The notes below the pieces were generated by a model. That model had not been told where the DNA came from. It did no database searches and saw only the letters and a list, made by a program, of their open reading frames with translations. Both the position numbers and the translations under genes were made by a program. 64,000 nucleotides of DNA from Autumnicola psychrophila (GTDB lineage Bacteria; Bacteroidota; Bacteroidia; Flavobacteriales; Flavobacteriaceae): NCBI RefSeq assembly GCF_031846645.1, contig NZ_JAVRHN010000010.1, positions 1-64,000 on the forward strand, given 5' to 3'. Below, piece by piece: positions 16,078 to 26,417 of the stretch. The number at the start of each line of letters is the position of its first letter. Position 1 is the stretch's first letter.

Positions 16078-16158
16078 AAATAACTAACGCTAAGATTTGG
16101 ATAAATATTTTATTACTATTTTTCACTTGTTCACAAAACTCAGGTGGAAAAATATATG

Positions 16159-16166
16159 TAATTTTG
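16159..16166 (+). promoter_or_regulatory. TAnnTTTG -7 box upstream of lptD
   Basis: TAATTTTG matches the Bacteroidota -7 consensus. It lies inside the longest possible lptD frame, which argues that translation begins further down. Confidence 0.45.
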
Positions 16167-16213
16167 AATTCGCAAAAAGCAAGCCACTCTTTACAAAAAT
16201 AGTACTTAAAGCA

Positions 16214-18928
16214 TTGCAAACAAATATACCTTATATACTTTTTTGCTGTATTTTTATACTGTTATCACCTTCATTTATAACGGCTCAGGAACTTGACACC
16301 ATCAGCGGCATTAGAATTGAGGCTGAAAGGGACACTCTTGTTTCTGTAGGAGAAGGTATCCCCCTGGCTCAAACGATTAAACTGCAGGACAGCATATTGG
16401 GAGATACAATCCCCCAGCCACAGGGAAATGGTCTTCTCTCCGACCGTGTTGACTACAAAGCAAAAGATTACATAAGGCTTAGCCAAAAGGAAAACAGGAT
16501 GTTTCTCTATAACGACGCTCAGGTCACTTATGGCGATATTGTGTTAAATGCAGGCCTCATTATTATTGACAATAACAAAAATGAAGTTTACGCCTTTGGT
16601 ATTCCGGATTCTCTGGGCGAATATACCCAAAAACCTATATTTCAACAGGCTCAGAAAACAGTTGAGCCGGATTCTATCCGTTTTAATTTTGATACCGAAA
16701 AAGCGCTAATCTATAATTCCAGAACCCAGGAAGCCAATTTTAATGTAAGAGGAGAAGTCACCAAACGGGAAAATGACTCTGTTTACTTCATGCAAAATGT
16801 GCGCTTTACTACCTCTGAAAATGTAGATAATCCAGATTACTATTTTTACGCACGGCGTATAAAATTTGTACCTGACAAGAAAATCGTATCCGGCTTGGTA
16901 AATATGTATATAGCAGATGTACCTACGCCCTTGGGGCTGCCTTTTGGATATTTCCCTATGACCGAAGAAGAAACTTCTGGTTTTATTATACCGTCGTTTG
17001 GAGATAGTAATAACCGTGGATATTATCTACAAAACGGTGGGTATTATTTTGCGATAAGTGACTATGTAGACTTATTGGCGATAGGCGATTATTACACTAA
17101 CGGAAGTTATGCCTTAAACCTTGAATCTAACTACAATCAACGTTACAAATTCCGTGGAAATGTGAGCTTCCGGTATGAAAGGCTTCTGGAAAGTGAACGC
17201 GGATTTCCGGATTTTGCTGAGGGTTCTAATTATAATATCCGTTGGTCGCACAGCCAGGATTCAAAGGCAAGCCCTTCTTCCAGGTTTAGTGCTTCAGTGA
17301 ATCTTGGTAGTAGTGATTACTACAGAGAGTCTGTAAATCAGCAAAATACAGGTAACTTCTTAAACAATACCTTAAACTCCTCTGTTTCCTATTCTAAAAC
17401 TTTTGAAGGTGAACCTCAGGTAAATCTCAGCCTCGCGGCACGACATTCACAGAATACCAACACAGGAATAGTTAATTTGACCCTGCCCACACTTACTGCT
17501 AGCATGTCCAGAATATATCCTTTTGAACCACAAGTTGGAGCAAAGAAAGGAATTATAGAAAACATAAATTTTCAGTATAACTTAAGGGCAGAGAATAGAA
17601 TTGCTACTTATGATTCTATTTTCTTCACACCACAAATGTTCGATGAAGCGGTATATGGCGCACAACATTCTATTCCCGTTTCTACAAACTTTAAACTTTT
17701 TAATTATTTAAGTGTGAGTACGGGGGCTAGTTTTGAAGAAAACTGGGTTTTCGAAACTTATGAACGTTCTTATGATGAAGAAACCAACAGCGTTGTTCGG
17801 GACACTATAAAAGGTTTTGACAGCTTTAGGACTTATAATTTTAATGCCAGCGTTGGAACAACACTTTATGGTTTAAAAAGCTTTGGGAAAGATAAAAAAA
17901 TACAGGCCATACGGCATGTGATGCGGCCCTCGATAAGTTATAGCAATAATCCGGCTTTTGACCAGTACTACGACCAGTTTGAACAGATAAACCCGGCAGA
18001 TCCAACACAAATAAACCTGGTAGATTATTCACGATTCGACGGAACATTATATGGGGCACCGGGGAGAAATTTCTCAAGTTCATTAGGCTTGAGTCTCAGC
18101 AACACGTTAGAAGCTAAAGTGCGGGATAAAGATAGCACTGCAACAGAACCAAAAAAGGTTACTCTATTAAACAATTTTAGTATGAGTACCTCTTACAACT
18201 TAGCCGGGGATTCTTTGCAACTTTCCCCTATATCATTGCGTGGAGGTATTCCTGTCATCGAAAATAAACTTACCATAAATCTTGCTGCCCAAATGGACAT
18301 CTATGCCCTGGATAACAACAATCGCAGAATAGACAGGCTTAATATTAATAATGGAGGAAGCCTTTTTAGGTTTACCAATGCCAATGTAAGTTTTGGGTAT
18401 GCTTTTTCCAGCAAGGATTTTTCTAAGGATACCGAAAATAAAGATGAATCTGAAAATGAAACGTATAGAAACGGAGGCCGACCAGATGATCTTTTTGGTA
18501 AGGGAACAGATCTGGACGGCGATTTTTATGAAGATGGAGAAGATCCTTTTGATGATGGAGAGGAAGAAGAAGTCAATAGTGAATGGTATAAATACAAAAT
18601 CCCCTGGGATTTACGCGTTAACTACACCATGACTTATAGCAACAACGCAAGGCAAAATGAAATTACATCGCATTCCCTTATGTTTTCCGGAAATCTTGAG
18701 CTCTCACCAAAGTGGGCAATAGGAGCTTCCTCTGGTTTTGATGTAAAGGAAGGAGGATTTACTTATACCCAATTGCGTTTCGCACGGGATCTTGAGAGCT
18801 GGAGAATAAACTTTAGCTGGGTTCCTTTCAGCCAGAGAAAATCCTGGAATTTCTTTATTGGTATAAAATCTTCTATTTTAAGTGATATTAAGTACGAGAA
18901 ACGAAGAGACAGGGATCGAAGGTTATAG
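16214..18928 (+). CDS. LptD-like LPS-assembly outer-membrane protein
   Basis: A protein of about 904 residues. A hydrophobic signal segment (Y-I-L-F-C-C-I-F-I-L-L-S) ends near I-T-A-Q. An OstA/LptD periplasmic jellyroll domain follows at about 100-230 (A-Q-V-T-Y-G-D-I-V-L-N-A-G), and then a long beta-barrel with alternating aromatic strands ending R-D-R-R-L. With LptE it would insert LPS into the outer leaflet. The frame is open from an ATG at 16097, but that start is 19 bases from the divergent amidase gene and upstream of the -7 box at 16159. I therefore prefer the TTG at 16214, just before the signal peptide. An acidic D/E-rich loop (around 18500-18575) is unusual. Confidence 0.8.
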   Translation: MQTNIPYILFCCIFILLSPSFITAQELDTISGIRIEAERDTLVSVGEGIPLAQTIKLQDSILGDTIPQPQGNGLLSDRVDYKAKDYIRLSQKENRMFLYNDAQVTYGDIVLNAGLIIIDNNKNEVYAFGIPDSLGEYTQKPIFQQAQKTVEPDSIRFNFDTEKALIYNSRTQEANFNVRGEVTKRENDSVYFMQNVRFTTSENVDNPDYYFYARRIKFVPDKKIVSGLVNMYIADVPTPLGLPFGYFPMTEEETSGFIIPSFGDSNNRGYYLQNGGYYFAISDYVDLLAIGDYYTNGSYALNLESNYNQRYKFRGNVSFRYERLLESERGFPDFAEGSNYNIRWSHSQDSKASPSSRFSASVNLGSSDYYRESVNQQNTGNFLNNTLNSSVSYSKTFEGEPQVNLSLAARHSQNTNTGIVNLTLPTLTASMSRIYPFEPQVGAKKGIIENINFQYNLRAENRIATYDSIFFTPQMFDEAVYGAQHSIPVSTNFKLFNYLSVSTGASFEENWVFETYERSYDEETNSVVRDTIKGFDSFRTYNFNASVGTTLYGLKSFGKDKKIQAIRHVMRPSISYSNNPAFDQYYDQFEQINPADPTQINLVDYSRFDGTLYGAPGRNFSSSLGLSLSNTLEAKVRDKDSTATEPKKVTLLNNFSMSTSYNLAGDSLQLSPISLRGGIPVIENKLTINLAAQMDIYALDNNNRRIDRLNINNGGSLFRFTNANVSFGYAFSSKDFSKDTENKDESENETYRNGGRPDDLFGKGTDLDGDFYEDGEDPFDDGEEEEVNSEWYKYKIPWDLRVNYTMTYSNNARQNEITSHSLMFSGNLELSPKWAIGASSGFDVKEGGFTYTQLRFARDLESWRINFSWVPFSQRKSWNFFIGIKSSILSDIKYEKRRDRDRRL

Positions 18929-19016
18929 GATTGTAGTATTAACGGTGAAACGTTAGAAGAAAAAATGATTATTTTTAAGAATCTATAAATCAGGTAAATT
19001 CTAAATTATATTATAA

Positions 19017-19400
19017 ATGAAAAAAATTATCAAAACCAGCAATGCCCCGGCACCAATTGGACCTTACAATCAGGCAGTTTTAAGTGGGAACATGCTTTTT
19101 GTTTCCGGACAGATAGCTATTAATCCCAAAACCGGCAATTTAGAAATTGACGACCTGGCTGCAGAAACAAAGCTGGTAATGGAAAATTTGAAGGCGATAC
19201 TTTCTGAAGCGGGACTTACTTTTGATGATGTCATTAAAACGTCAATTTTCATCAGTGATATGAATAACTTCGCCAAAATAAATGAAGTCTATGGAACTTA
19301 TTTTAATGCCGAGACAGCACCAGCAAGGGAAACTGTGGAAGTAGCAAATCTACCAAAATTTGTAAACGTAGAAATAAGCGCAATAGCTGTTAAAAACTAA
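19017..19400 (+). CDS. ridA: RidA family 2-iminobutanoate/2-iminopropanoate deaminase
   Basis: A 127-residue trimeric enzyme that hydrolyses reactive enamine/imine intermediates released by PLP enzymes such as threonine dehydratase. Signatures are A-P-x-P-I-G-P-Y-N-Q-A (10-20), S-G-Q-I (30-33), and the catalytic Arg in A-P-A-R-E-T-V-E-V (near 104). The length is exactly that of the family. It stands alone, 88 bases after lptD. Confidence 0.95.
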   Translation: MKKIIKTSNAPAPIGPYNQAVLSGNMLFVSGQIAINPKTGNLEIDDLAAETKLVMENLKAILSEAGLTFDDVIKTSIFISDMNNFAKINEVYGTYFNAETAPARETVEVANLPKFVNVEISAIAVKN

Positions 19401-19555
19401 AACAGATTCTTACCGGAAGTTCTGCTAAATTTTCTTTCTTCAATTCCGGCTCACAGAACGGTACTCAGCAGAAGTTATTAACGGCACAACTTCCGGAGAT
19501 TTATTTGTATCCGAACTAATCCAGATCTGGTAGCTTTCAAAGAATTTTGTTCTTA

Positions 19556-19921
19556 CTATATCCCCTGAATAAGCAAACGTGCAGTTGCAGGGTTGGTTGC
19601 TAACGGTACATCATGAACATCGCATAACCTCATAAGCATAAATATGTCTGGTTCGTGCGGATGCTTATCCAGAGGATCTCTGAAGAAAATCACCATATCT
19701 ATTAACCCCTCTGCGATACGTGCGGCAATTTGCGCATCTCCTCCAAGAGGTCCGGACAATAACTTTTCAACTTTAAAACCCGCAACTTCTGTTTTTGCTC
19801 CCGTTGTACCGGTAGCAATAAGGTTTATTTCTTTAGATTGTAAAGTTTCTCTATGGTTATTTAAAAACTGTACCATTTCGGCTTTCTTCCCGTTATGGGC
19901 AATAATTGCTATTGTTTTCAT
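19556..19921 (-). CDS. mgsA: methylglyoxal synthase
   Basis: A 121-residue enzyme converting dihydroxyacetone phosphate to methylglyoxal and phosphate, a bypass of lower glycolysis. Visible features are I-A-H-N-G-K-K near the start, A-T-G-T-T-G (phosphate loop, about 36-41), G-P-L-G-G-D-A-Q-I-A (57-66) with the catalytic Asp in the G-G-D, and F-F-R-D-P-L-D-K-H-P-H (79-89). It starts 3 bases after the stop of pfkA, so the two are co-transcribed. That fits control of glycolytic flux: methylglyoxal synthase acts when phosphate is low or sugar phosphates pile up. Confidence 0.95.
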   Translation of the reverse strand: MKTIAIIAHNGKKAEMVQFLNNHRETLQSKEINLIATGTTGAKTEVAGFKVEKLLSGPLGGDAQIAARIAEGLIDMVIFFRDPLDKHPHEPDIFMLMRLCDVHDVPLATNPATARLLIQGI

Positions 19922-19924
19922 TGA

Positions 19925-20911
19925 TCAGGTGGATAAAATATCAGAAATTCTAAGTAAATCTTTGTTTACAGTATGTTCGGTTTTTAAAGCTTTCGAGATG
20001 CTGGTATATACAATATCATTATTCATAAGCCCAACCATCACATCGCGGTTACCATCCATAAGAAGTTCAACAGCCTTTACACACAAACGGCTTGCCAGAA
20101 CCCTGTCGAAACATGTAGGTTTCCCTCCTCTTTGAATATGTCCTAAAACCGTTACTTTTGCGTCGTAGTAAGGCAAATTTTCCTTTACATATTCTGCCAG
20201 TTCAAAAACGTTTTTTCCAATTTTATCTCCTTCAGAAACCACCACAATACTGGAAGTTTTTCCAGATCTTCTACTACGCTCCAGAGAATTGAGCAAACGC
20301 TCCAGCCCGAGATCTTCTTCAGGAATTAAAATTTCTTCAGCACCGGCACCAATACCACTGTTTAAAGCTATGAATCCGGCATCGCGCCCCATTACTTCCA
20401 CAAAAAACAGACGGTTATGGGAACTTGCTGTATCCCTTATTTTATCAATTGCATCTACAACCGTATTTAAGGCAGTGTCGTAACCTATAGTAAAATTAGT
20501 TCCCGAAATATCGTTATCAATGGTTCCGGGAACACCAATACACGGGATACCATGCTCTTCACTAAGTGCCAGGCCTCCACGAAAAGTTCCATCCCCTCCT
20601 ATTAATATTACAGCATCTACTTCTGCTTCTTTAATTTTGGCCGCTGCTTTAGCACGTCCTTCTTTGGTCATAAATTCCCTGGAACGGGCAGATTGAAGTA
20701 TCGTTCCTCCGTAGGGCAAGATATTACGGACACTTCGTGCATTAAGTGCTACAAAATCACCTTCAATTACCCCTTGAAATCCACGGTAAAAACCTACGCA
20801 TTCAGTATGGTAATAGGCACAGGCTCTTACCACTGCCCTGATTGCGGCATTCATTCCCGGAGCATCTCCTCCTGAGGTCAACACCCCTATTTTCTTGATC
20901 TTTTTAGCCAT
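19925..20911 (-). CDS. pfkA: ATP-dependent 6-phosphofructokinase
   Basis: A 328-residue PfkA-type kinase making fructose 1,6-bisphosphate. Motifs are V-L-T-S-G-G-D-A-P-G-M-N-A (10-22), I-G-G-D-G-T-F-R-G (near 104), the catalytic P-G-T-I-D-N-D-I (near 128-135) with Asp, and V-E-V-M-G-R-D-A-G-F (near 171). The glycine after G-G-D-G-T favours ATP as donor, as in bacterial allosteric PfkA. It leads the pfkA-mgsA operon. Confidence 0.95.
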   Translation of the reverse strand: MAKKIKKIGVLTSGGDAPGMNAAIRAVVRACAYYHTECVGFYRGFQGVIEGDFVALNARSVRNILPYGGTILQSARSREFMTKEGRAKAAAKIKEAEVDAVILIGGDGTFRGGLALSEEHGIPCIGVPGTIDNDISGTNFTIGYDTALNTVVDAIDKIRDTASSHNRLFFVEVMGRDAGFIALNSGIGAGAEEILIPEEDLGLERLLNSLERSRRSGKTSSIVVVSEGDKIGKNVFELAEYVKENLPYYDAKVTVLGHIQRGGKPTCFDRVLASRLCVKAVELLMDGNRDVMVGLMNNDIVYTSISKALKTEHTVNKDLLRISDILST

Positions 20912-21347
20912 AGAGAAATATCCTTAATACATGGAGTTCCTGATATTCCCTGTAAAACTAGTCACAAATAAAATGATTGCAAAATTATTTATAACAGAAA
21001 AAGGAGTTTCTAATGTGTAACGTTTAAGTGCTAAAGTGTCGGTCAATCAATTACTATCTTTAAGTAAATATGTTCTGAAAAAGAGCAAAAGTTGACATCT
21101 GTAAGAAATTTCCTTAAAAAAATAATTAATCGTAAGAATTTATACCTACTTAAATTATTGTTATTGTGTTACTTATATTTTCTTTTGAGATATATGAACT
21201 TCACAGGTTTGTTTTTAATTTGTAAGAGAGATTAATCATCGTGGTAAGAATTATCATGCACAAGACTTTTGACCCTCTCTATAAATATAAATGAAACTTA
21301 CACCTCATATGAGTTGATGTTATACAAGGGAAATTAAAATTTTAAAG

Positions 21348-21417
21348 GTCTTTTGTATTTGGGGAGATATAAAAGACTAAACAGGGGGCATCTCATAATG
21401 GATTGTCCCCCTTTTTT
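21348..21417 (+). ncRNA. candidate small RNA with two hairpins, ending in a terminator
   Basis: The gene-free stretch 20912-21584 contains a 7-bp perfect hairpin GTCTTTT/AAAAGAC (21348-21377). Seven bases later a GGGGG/CCCCC terminator follows with six Ts (21384-21417). No open frame precedes the terminator, so the transcript should be a small RNA whose 5' end lies somewhere between about 21200 and 21340. The rest of the stretch shows nothing else I can name. I cannot match it to a known RNA family. Confidence 0.4.
21381..21417 (+). terminator. Rho-independent terminator
   Basis: GGGGG (21384-21388) pairs with CCCCC (21407-21411) and is followed at once by six Ts. No gene end lies within 450 bases upstream on the plus strand. 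Confidence 0.7.
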
Positions 21418-21584
21418 ATTAGCCTCTTACGTGGAATCTAAGTTTTGTCCATTAGTACTCTTTTCACCAGATACTTTAACATCGTGTTAACTTATTGTAA
21501 ATGTGAATGTTAAAAACCCAAAATAAAAAAGTAATTTACTATATTTAAGAATCCTTTTGGACAGCAACCAAAATCTTCAGCCTT

Positions 21585-21932
21585 ATGTTATACAAACCAA
21601 CCACGGGTTTTCTTTACCTACCTCAAAGTCCCAAGCCTATCTTTAAAGGTGCTAACGAAATTCACTTCGACTATTATTTCTCCGCCAGGTATTTCGAAGA
21701 AAATATTATCCTGGATGTGACAACAAAAATTTTTTCAGAATATGATCACGTCTTCACACGTATCTCATCGCATTGTATAAAAAGAGGCGAGGTAAAAACC
21801 TGCGTAAAAGAATGTTTGCTAACCCACTTTTTAAGAATGGGTGTTTCCAGAAAAAGGGCAAATTTCCTACTTAAAAACTTCAGCCTTAGTTTCAGGAAGC
21901 TTGAAGTACAGAAAGAACTAAGGGAAGTTTAA
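21585..21932 (+). CDS. hypothetical protein, flavobacterial type
   Basis: A 115-residue protein with no recognised domain. It begins M-L-Y-K-P-T-T and has a central F-D-Y-Y-F-S-A-R-Y-F-E-E-N-I segment. The C-terminal half is basic, with C-x-K-x-x-x-x-x-x-x-C-V-K-E-C (near 70-83) and R-K-R-A-N-F-L-L-K. The three cysteines do not form a clear zinc site. No signal peptide or membrane segment is seen. It is followed by a strong bidirectional terminator. Codon use is like the neighbours, so it is probably a true gene. Confidence 0.6.
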   Translation: MLYKPTTGFLYLPQSPKPIFKGANEIHFDYYFSARYFEENIILDVTTKIFSEYDHVFTRISSHCIKRGEVKTCVKECLLTHFLRMGVSRKRANFLLKNFSLSFRKLEVQKELREV

Positions 21933-21968
21933 AAAGTTTAGAAAGTCTGGGAAGATTTTCTAATTGAA

Positions 21969-22000
21969 GAGGAACGCGAAATGTATCGCGTTCCTCTTTT
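21969..22000. terminator. bidirectional terminator between the hypothetical gene and tamB
   Basis: GAGGAACGCGA (21969-21979) and TCGCGTTCCTC (21986-21996) form a perfect 11-bp stem with a 6-base loop and a T-rich tail. It separates convergent genes. Confidence 0.85.
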
Positions 22001-22016
22001 ATTTTTATTTGCGCTT

Positions 22017-25000
22017 TTAATTCTGGCCATTTTCCGGAAAATTGATATAATCCGGGGCGATAGATTCCCGGGTTTCCTCCTCCTCTTCTTTACGCGCCTC
22101 TGCTTTAGCTAGTTCAGCATCAGTGATCTTTCTTATCAACTCTTTAAAAGTGTCAAAATCGACTGAATAGGATAAGCCCACTCCTTGTGTAAATCCAATT
22201 TCTTCACCTATAAACTGGATATTATTTTCACGGTTAAAAACCTTTGCCCTAAGGCTTCCATCTTCATTTAACAGAAAGTCGATTTCCACATCCCCAATAA
22301 TGTAAGATTCCGTCACCCCACCTATAGGAACACCCACCTGGCCATTTATTAATACCCTGTCACTTATTTGTGTTGAAAGTGTAAGACCAAAACGATCTAC
22401 AGTTTGCTGGTCTGGCGTACGATCACCCTGTTGATAGTTTACTCCCACCTGGAATTTTCCATCTTCATCGGCAAAAATATCGTTTACAATACTCGACGCA
22501 CGTTCTGCCAGTGTACCCGTAATAGCATTTTGCCGAAGACCGAACTCACTGTAAAATGAGCCCTGAGTTACCAAAAAGAGCGCCTGCAATTCTTTACTCG
22601 CCCGGTCGTCTATCCTATACTCTAATTCTGAACGCACTACTGAACTGGCATTAGGAAAACCTATATCAAAAGTGATGTCCGGTTGGGCCAACTGCCCCTG
22701 AAGATTAATAATTACTTCTACCGGAATTTTCCGGTTAACTGAAGGATTCTCCAGAAGAACTGAAGGGTTGGCGTCTAGTTCGTAAACAGCACTCACATCC
22801 AGCTCTGCCTGTACAGGATTTCCATTCCAGTTAATATTTCCACCAGGTTGAACTCTAAAGACTTTTTGGACCAGTCCTGCGTATTTAAAATTGTAGACTC
22901 CTTCGTAAGCAATAAAATCTCCCCACATGTTAAATTTCCCATTGGTATTAATTTCCAATAATAAGTTACCTGCACCCCGACCTCGTAAAGTACTTCCGCT
23001 GGTTTGATCTACCACCACTTCCACTTCAGCATCGTTGGTTACGTCAAGATCAAAAACCATTTCAATTCCTTTTACTTCAGGTAAGACAACTTCTCTTCCG
23101 GCTTGTTTTGCTGCTTTTTCTTCGGGACTTAAAAAATGGATATAGGAATTGTCCCCAACAGATTCTGTGTCGCTTAAAGGTATTTTAAAAACAGTACCAC
23201 GTTCTGTCGTGGCATTAACGTTTATCAATAATTCGTCTGTAGGGCCTTCGATAGATGCGTCGCCGCTTATAAAAGCAGTTCCGTAGTAAAGCGCATCCTC
23301 TTCGGCGTCAGTGTCCAGTACTAAAAGCCTGTTTGTAGTAACTCCCAGATTCAGAAACCATTCAGAAAAGTTCTTATGAGAAATATTTCCGTCCAATATA
23401 CCACGAGTATCAAACTTGGTATCGGTTAAACCTATGTTATCAAAATCGAATTGTTGCTGTGTCAGGTTTACCACAGATTGATCATCAAAATCGTAATCGA
23501 CATTCAAATATGGGATGCTCAGGCCTGCATTATCCATAAGTAGCTGCCCCCCAAATTCGGGATTCTTATAATTCCCCACTACCCTGGCATTTCCGGAAAC
23601 TTTTCCACGAATATTGCTTATAGCTTCTCCTCCTAATGGACTAAAAGCTGCCATGTTTAGATCATCAAGCTCAACCTCCAGATCTATTGTAGGTTGGCTG
23701 CCACTAACGTTAATGCTACCAATTGCATTGAGAGATTCAAAATCCTTGTTTTTTAGATTGGCGTTAATGGTATAACTGGTAAGGTTCTCATTTCCTTCTA
23801 CATCTATTAAAAGATTTCCGAGTAAATTTTCGTTGATATTGAGCGAGTCAATTTTTAAAGAAGTATTTGGATAGTACGCACCGTTTTCCTGAAGTAAATC
23901 CAGTCTTCCGTTTAATCTTCCTGCCAGGTCGAGGTTATCAATGACCGGCGTTATTTTACCAATATCGACATCGTCAAATTCCATGCGAAAGTCTTTGTAC
24001 GTACTATCGCGCATTACCCCGCCAAGTCGTATTTCTTCATCAGCATGGCTCATCACCAAAGAATCTATCACAATATTTCTTAGGTTGTTCTCAAAAACAA
24101 TTTTATTGCTTTTGTTTCCTTCTTCATTAATATACCAAAGATTATCTTTAAAAGTGAGATCGGATCGTTGTATGCCGACCACAGATTTATTTTCCTCGTT
24201 AATAGTATGGTAAAGGTTAATATTAAAAAAATCAGAATTATTTTTACCCCCCTGGAATTCTGACCTTATAAATAAAGTGTCACGCTGCGTTACATTTATA
24301 AAGCTGAATTCAGAAAAATTGTAGAAACCTGTGGATACACTGTCAGCTTCAAAAAAAGTATTGTAAATAGGATTGGTATTATCTACCCGAAGGTTTATAT
24401 CTTCCATTAAATTGTCAAATGCTTCAATTTCTGGAGAACGGAAATTGAGTTTGAATTCCGATTCATCAGATTCTACCCTTCCGCGAAGAAAGGTATTTGG
24501 AGCAACACGAATTTCGGGATAAAATATTTCTACAATCTGACTGTAAATATCAAAGTCAAATTCCATATACTGGTTAGTAGTAATCGTCCTTGGTTGATAA
24601 TTGGTATAAATGCTACCCAGGGAATTTTCAAAAAGTGCGCCGACTTCCCGTAATTGAAAAACACCTTCTACCTGACCACTAATTACATCTGGTGAATTAA
24701 TGGCGATGGTACGTTCTTCACCTTCAAATGATGAGACGATACTAAAATCTTCAAAATAATAGAGATCGTTTTGATTCTGGTAAGAGGTGTTAAGCAGCAA
24801 AATGCTTCCGAAGGCATTATCTATAGTAGTACCTTTCATGTTCATAATTACATCTCCTTTAAAAACAGAAACGCTGTCACGGGTAACAAAATTGAGAGCA
24901 TTTAAATCGGCATAATTCACAGCAGCCTCGAAATCATATACGTTGATATCCTGAGAAATATCTGCGAGTCCGTTAAATTCCATTCTAAGATTAGGATCAT

Positions 25001-26417
25001 TGGAAACCAGGTTACCGTTAAAGACAGGATTCCTGAGATTTCCAATCACTCTTATGTCTTTGTAGGTATAATTATTATAATTGATTTCAGAAATGGCACC
25101 ACGCAACTGTGCGTTTATACTTTCTGCATCAAAACCTTTTCCATCAACATCCAGATTAAAACTTGTTTTACCCAGGGTGGGGTTATTAACAAGGCGTCCT
25201 ATATTAAAGTCCCTGAAAATAAGATTGCCTTTATAATTTGCCGTCCTGGTATTATCAAAATTCCTAAGCACAAAATCTGCATCGGCAGAGCCTAGCTGAG
25301 TATTAATAATCACATCTGCATCCAGGGAATTACCTGTTAATAAGGCGTTTCCTTGCATACGGACATTTCCGAAATCCCGGAGCGTTTCCGGTAATTTTCC
25401 CAATAGCGCCTGCGGAAGCAAATTAACGAGGTCGTAATAATTGGAATTAAACTGACTAAATTCACCGCTTATCTGAAAATTGGTAGTTTCCTGTGGAAAA
25501 ATTCCCTGCACAACAAAGTCCCCATCTACAGCACTTCTGTCCATCCCCTTAAGCTGAAGATCAATTAAATTGAAATCGTTAAGGGTTCCATTAAGGATTG
25601 TATTGAAAATAAGTAATTGATCTGTTCCAAACCCATCATAAAAAACCTTCAGGTCATCACTTGAAATCATAGATTCAGAAAAATCTGCTGTAACCTGCAC
25701 CTCGTTCACAAAATTGGAAAATTGCTCGGGTGTATATTCAAAAACCAGGTTTCCCTGAATTTTGGATTCAGTTGTTTCAAGTACAAGTTCCTCCAATTGC
25801 ATGCCGGTTGAACTATATAAAAAAGAGGTGGTTAAATTGCTGATGCTTAAACCACGGGCTTCTTCAGCAGTTAATCCGGTAATATCCACGGCAATTATAT
25901 CACCATCAATATTTAAATCTTCAGCAAAAATTGTGAGGTCATCAAAAATCAGAATATCAGGATTTTCCAAATTTTCATCCCAATAGCTAAAATGACTATT
26001 CAAAATCTGAATATCATCCACATTTAATTCAAAAGCAGAAGGTTCGCCGGTAGGTTCCTTTTTAAGTTTCGATAAAAGCAACGACAGGTTATCCCTTTCC
26101 TCCCCTTCGTATCGCTTCATATTCAGCCTTAGATCACGAACCACAGTGTTCCCAAAAGAAGGACTATTATTAAAAAGGTTTCTAAAGCTAAGAATAGAGG
26201 TCCTGACCTCCCCGGCAGTAAGTAAAGTATCCTGATGATGATCCTCCACGAAAATGCCATTAATTTTCACATTCCCAAAATAAGTAAGGCTTACACGATC
26301 AATAGATGCATTTATGTCACTGTTTTCCCTTAGCGAGCTGGTGATTTTTTTTGCTACAGAAGTTTGTACGGCAGGAATGGAAAATAAGATCAATAAAAGG
26401 ATAAAAAATAAAAGCAA
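22017..26417 (-). CDS. TamB/DUF490-type translocation and assembly module protein
   Basis: A 1466-residue AsmA-like protein with an N-terminal membrane anchor (about residues 1-16 of this frame), a very long beta-helical periplasmic region, and a C-terminal DUF490 domain (about 1050-1450). TamB-like proteins bridge inner and outer membranes and carry phospholipids. The frame as given starts at a TTG, but it stays open upstream through K-K-F-W-K-I-L-K-K-I-V-V-G, a typical anchor start. No ATG is present there, so the true start may be a rare codon near 26450. The divergent promoter boxes at 26474-26491 leave room for it. Confidence 0.85.
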   Translation of the reverse strand: MLLFFILLLILFSIPAVQTSVAKKITSSLRENSDINASIDRVSLTYFGNVKINGIFVEDHHQDTLLTAGEVRTSILSFRNLFNNSPSFGNTVVRDLRLNMKRYEGEERDNLSLLLSKLKKEPTGEPSAFELNVDDIQILNSHFSYWDENLENPDILIFDDLTIFAEDLNIDGDIIAVDITGLTAEEARGLSISNLTTSFLYSSTGMQLEELVLETTESKIQGNLVFEYTPEQFSNFVNEVQVTADFSESMISSDDLKVFYDGFGTDQLLIFNTILNGTLNDFNLIDLQLKGMDRSAVDGDFVVQGIFPQETTNFQISGEFSQFNSNYYDLVNLLPQALLGKLPETLRDFGNVRMQGNALLTGNSLDADVIINTQLGSADADFVLRNFDNTRTANYKGNLIFRDFNIGRLVNNPTLGKTSFNLDVDGKGFDAESINAQLRGAISEINYNNYTYKDIRVIGNLRNPVFNGNLVSNDPNLRMEFNGLADISQDINVYDFEAAVNYADLNALNFVTRDSVSVFKGDVIMNMKGTTIDNAFGSILLLNTSYQNQNDLYYFEDFSIVSSFEGEERTIAINSPDVISGQVEGVFQLREVGALFENSLGSIYTNYQPRTITTNQYMEFDFDIYSQIVEIFYPEIRVAPNTFLRGRVESDESEFKLNFRSPEIEAFDNLMEDINLRVDNTNPIYNTFFEADSVSTGFYNFSEFSFINVTQRDTLFIRSEFQGGKNNSDFFNINLYHTINEENKSVVGIQRSDLTFKDNLWYINEEGNKSNKIVFENNLRNIVIDSLVMSHADEEIRLGGVMRDSTYKDFRMEFDDVDIGKITPVIDNLDLAGRLNGRLDLLQENGAYYPNTSLKIDSLNINENLLGNLLIDVEGNENLTSYTINANLKNKDFESLNAIGSINVSGSQPTIDLEVELDDLNMAAFSPLGGEAISNIRGKVSGNARVVGNYKNPEFGGQLLMDNAGLSIPYLNVDYDFDDQSVVNLTQQQFDFDNIGLTDTKFDTRGILDGNISHKNFSEWFLNLGVTTNRLLVLDTDAEEDALYYGTAFISGDASIEGPTDELLINVNATTERGTVFKIPLSDTESVGDNSYIHFLSPEEKAAKQAGREVVLPEVKGIEMVFDLDVTNDAEVEVVVDQTSGSTLRGRGAGNLLLEINTNGKFNMWGDFIAYEGVYNFKYAGLVQKVFRVQPGGNINWNGNPVQAELDVSAVYELDANPSVLLENPSVNRKIPVEVIINLQGQLAQPDITFDIGFPNASSVVRSELEYRIDDRASKELQALFLVTQGSFYSEFGLRQNAITGTLAERASSIVNDIFADEDGKFQVGVNYQQGDRTPDQQTVDRFGLTLSTQISDRVLINGQVGVPIGGVTESYIIGDVEIDFLLNEDGSLRAKVFNRENNIQFIGEEIGFTQGVGLSYSVDFDTFKELIRKITDAELAKAEARKEEEEETRESIAPDYINFPENGQN

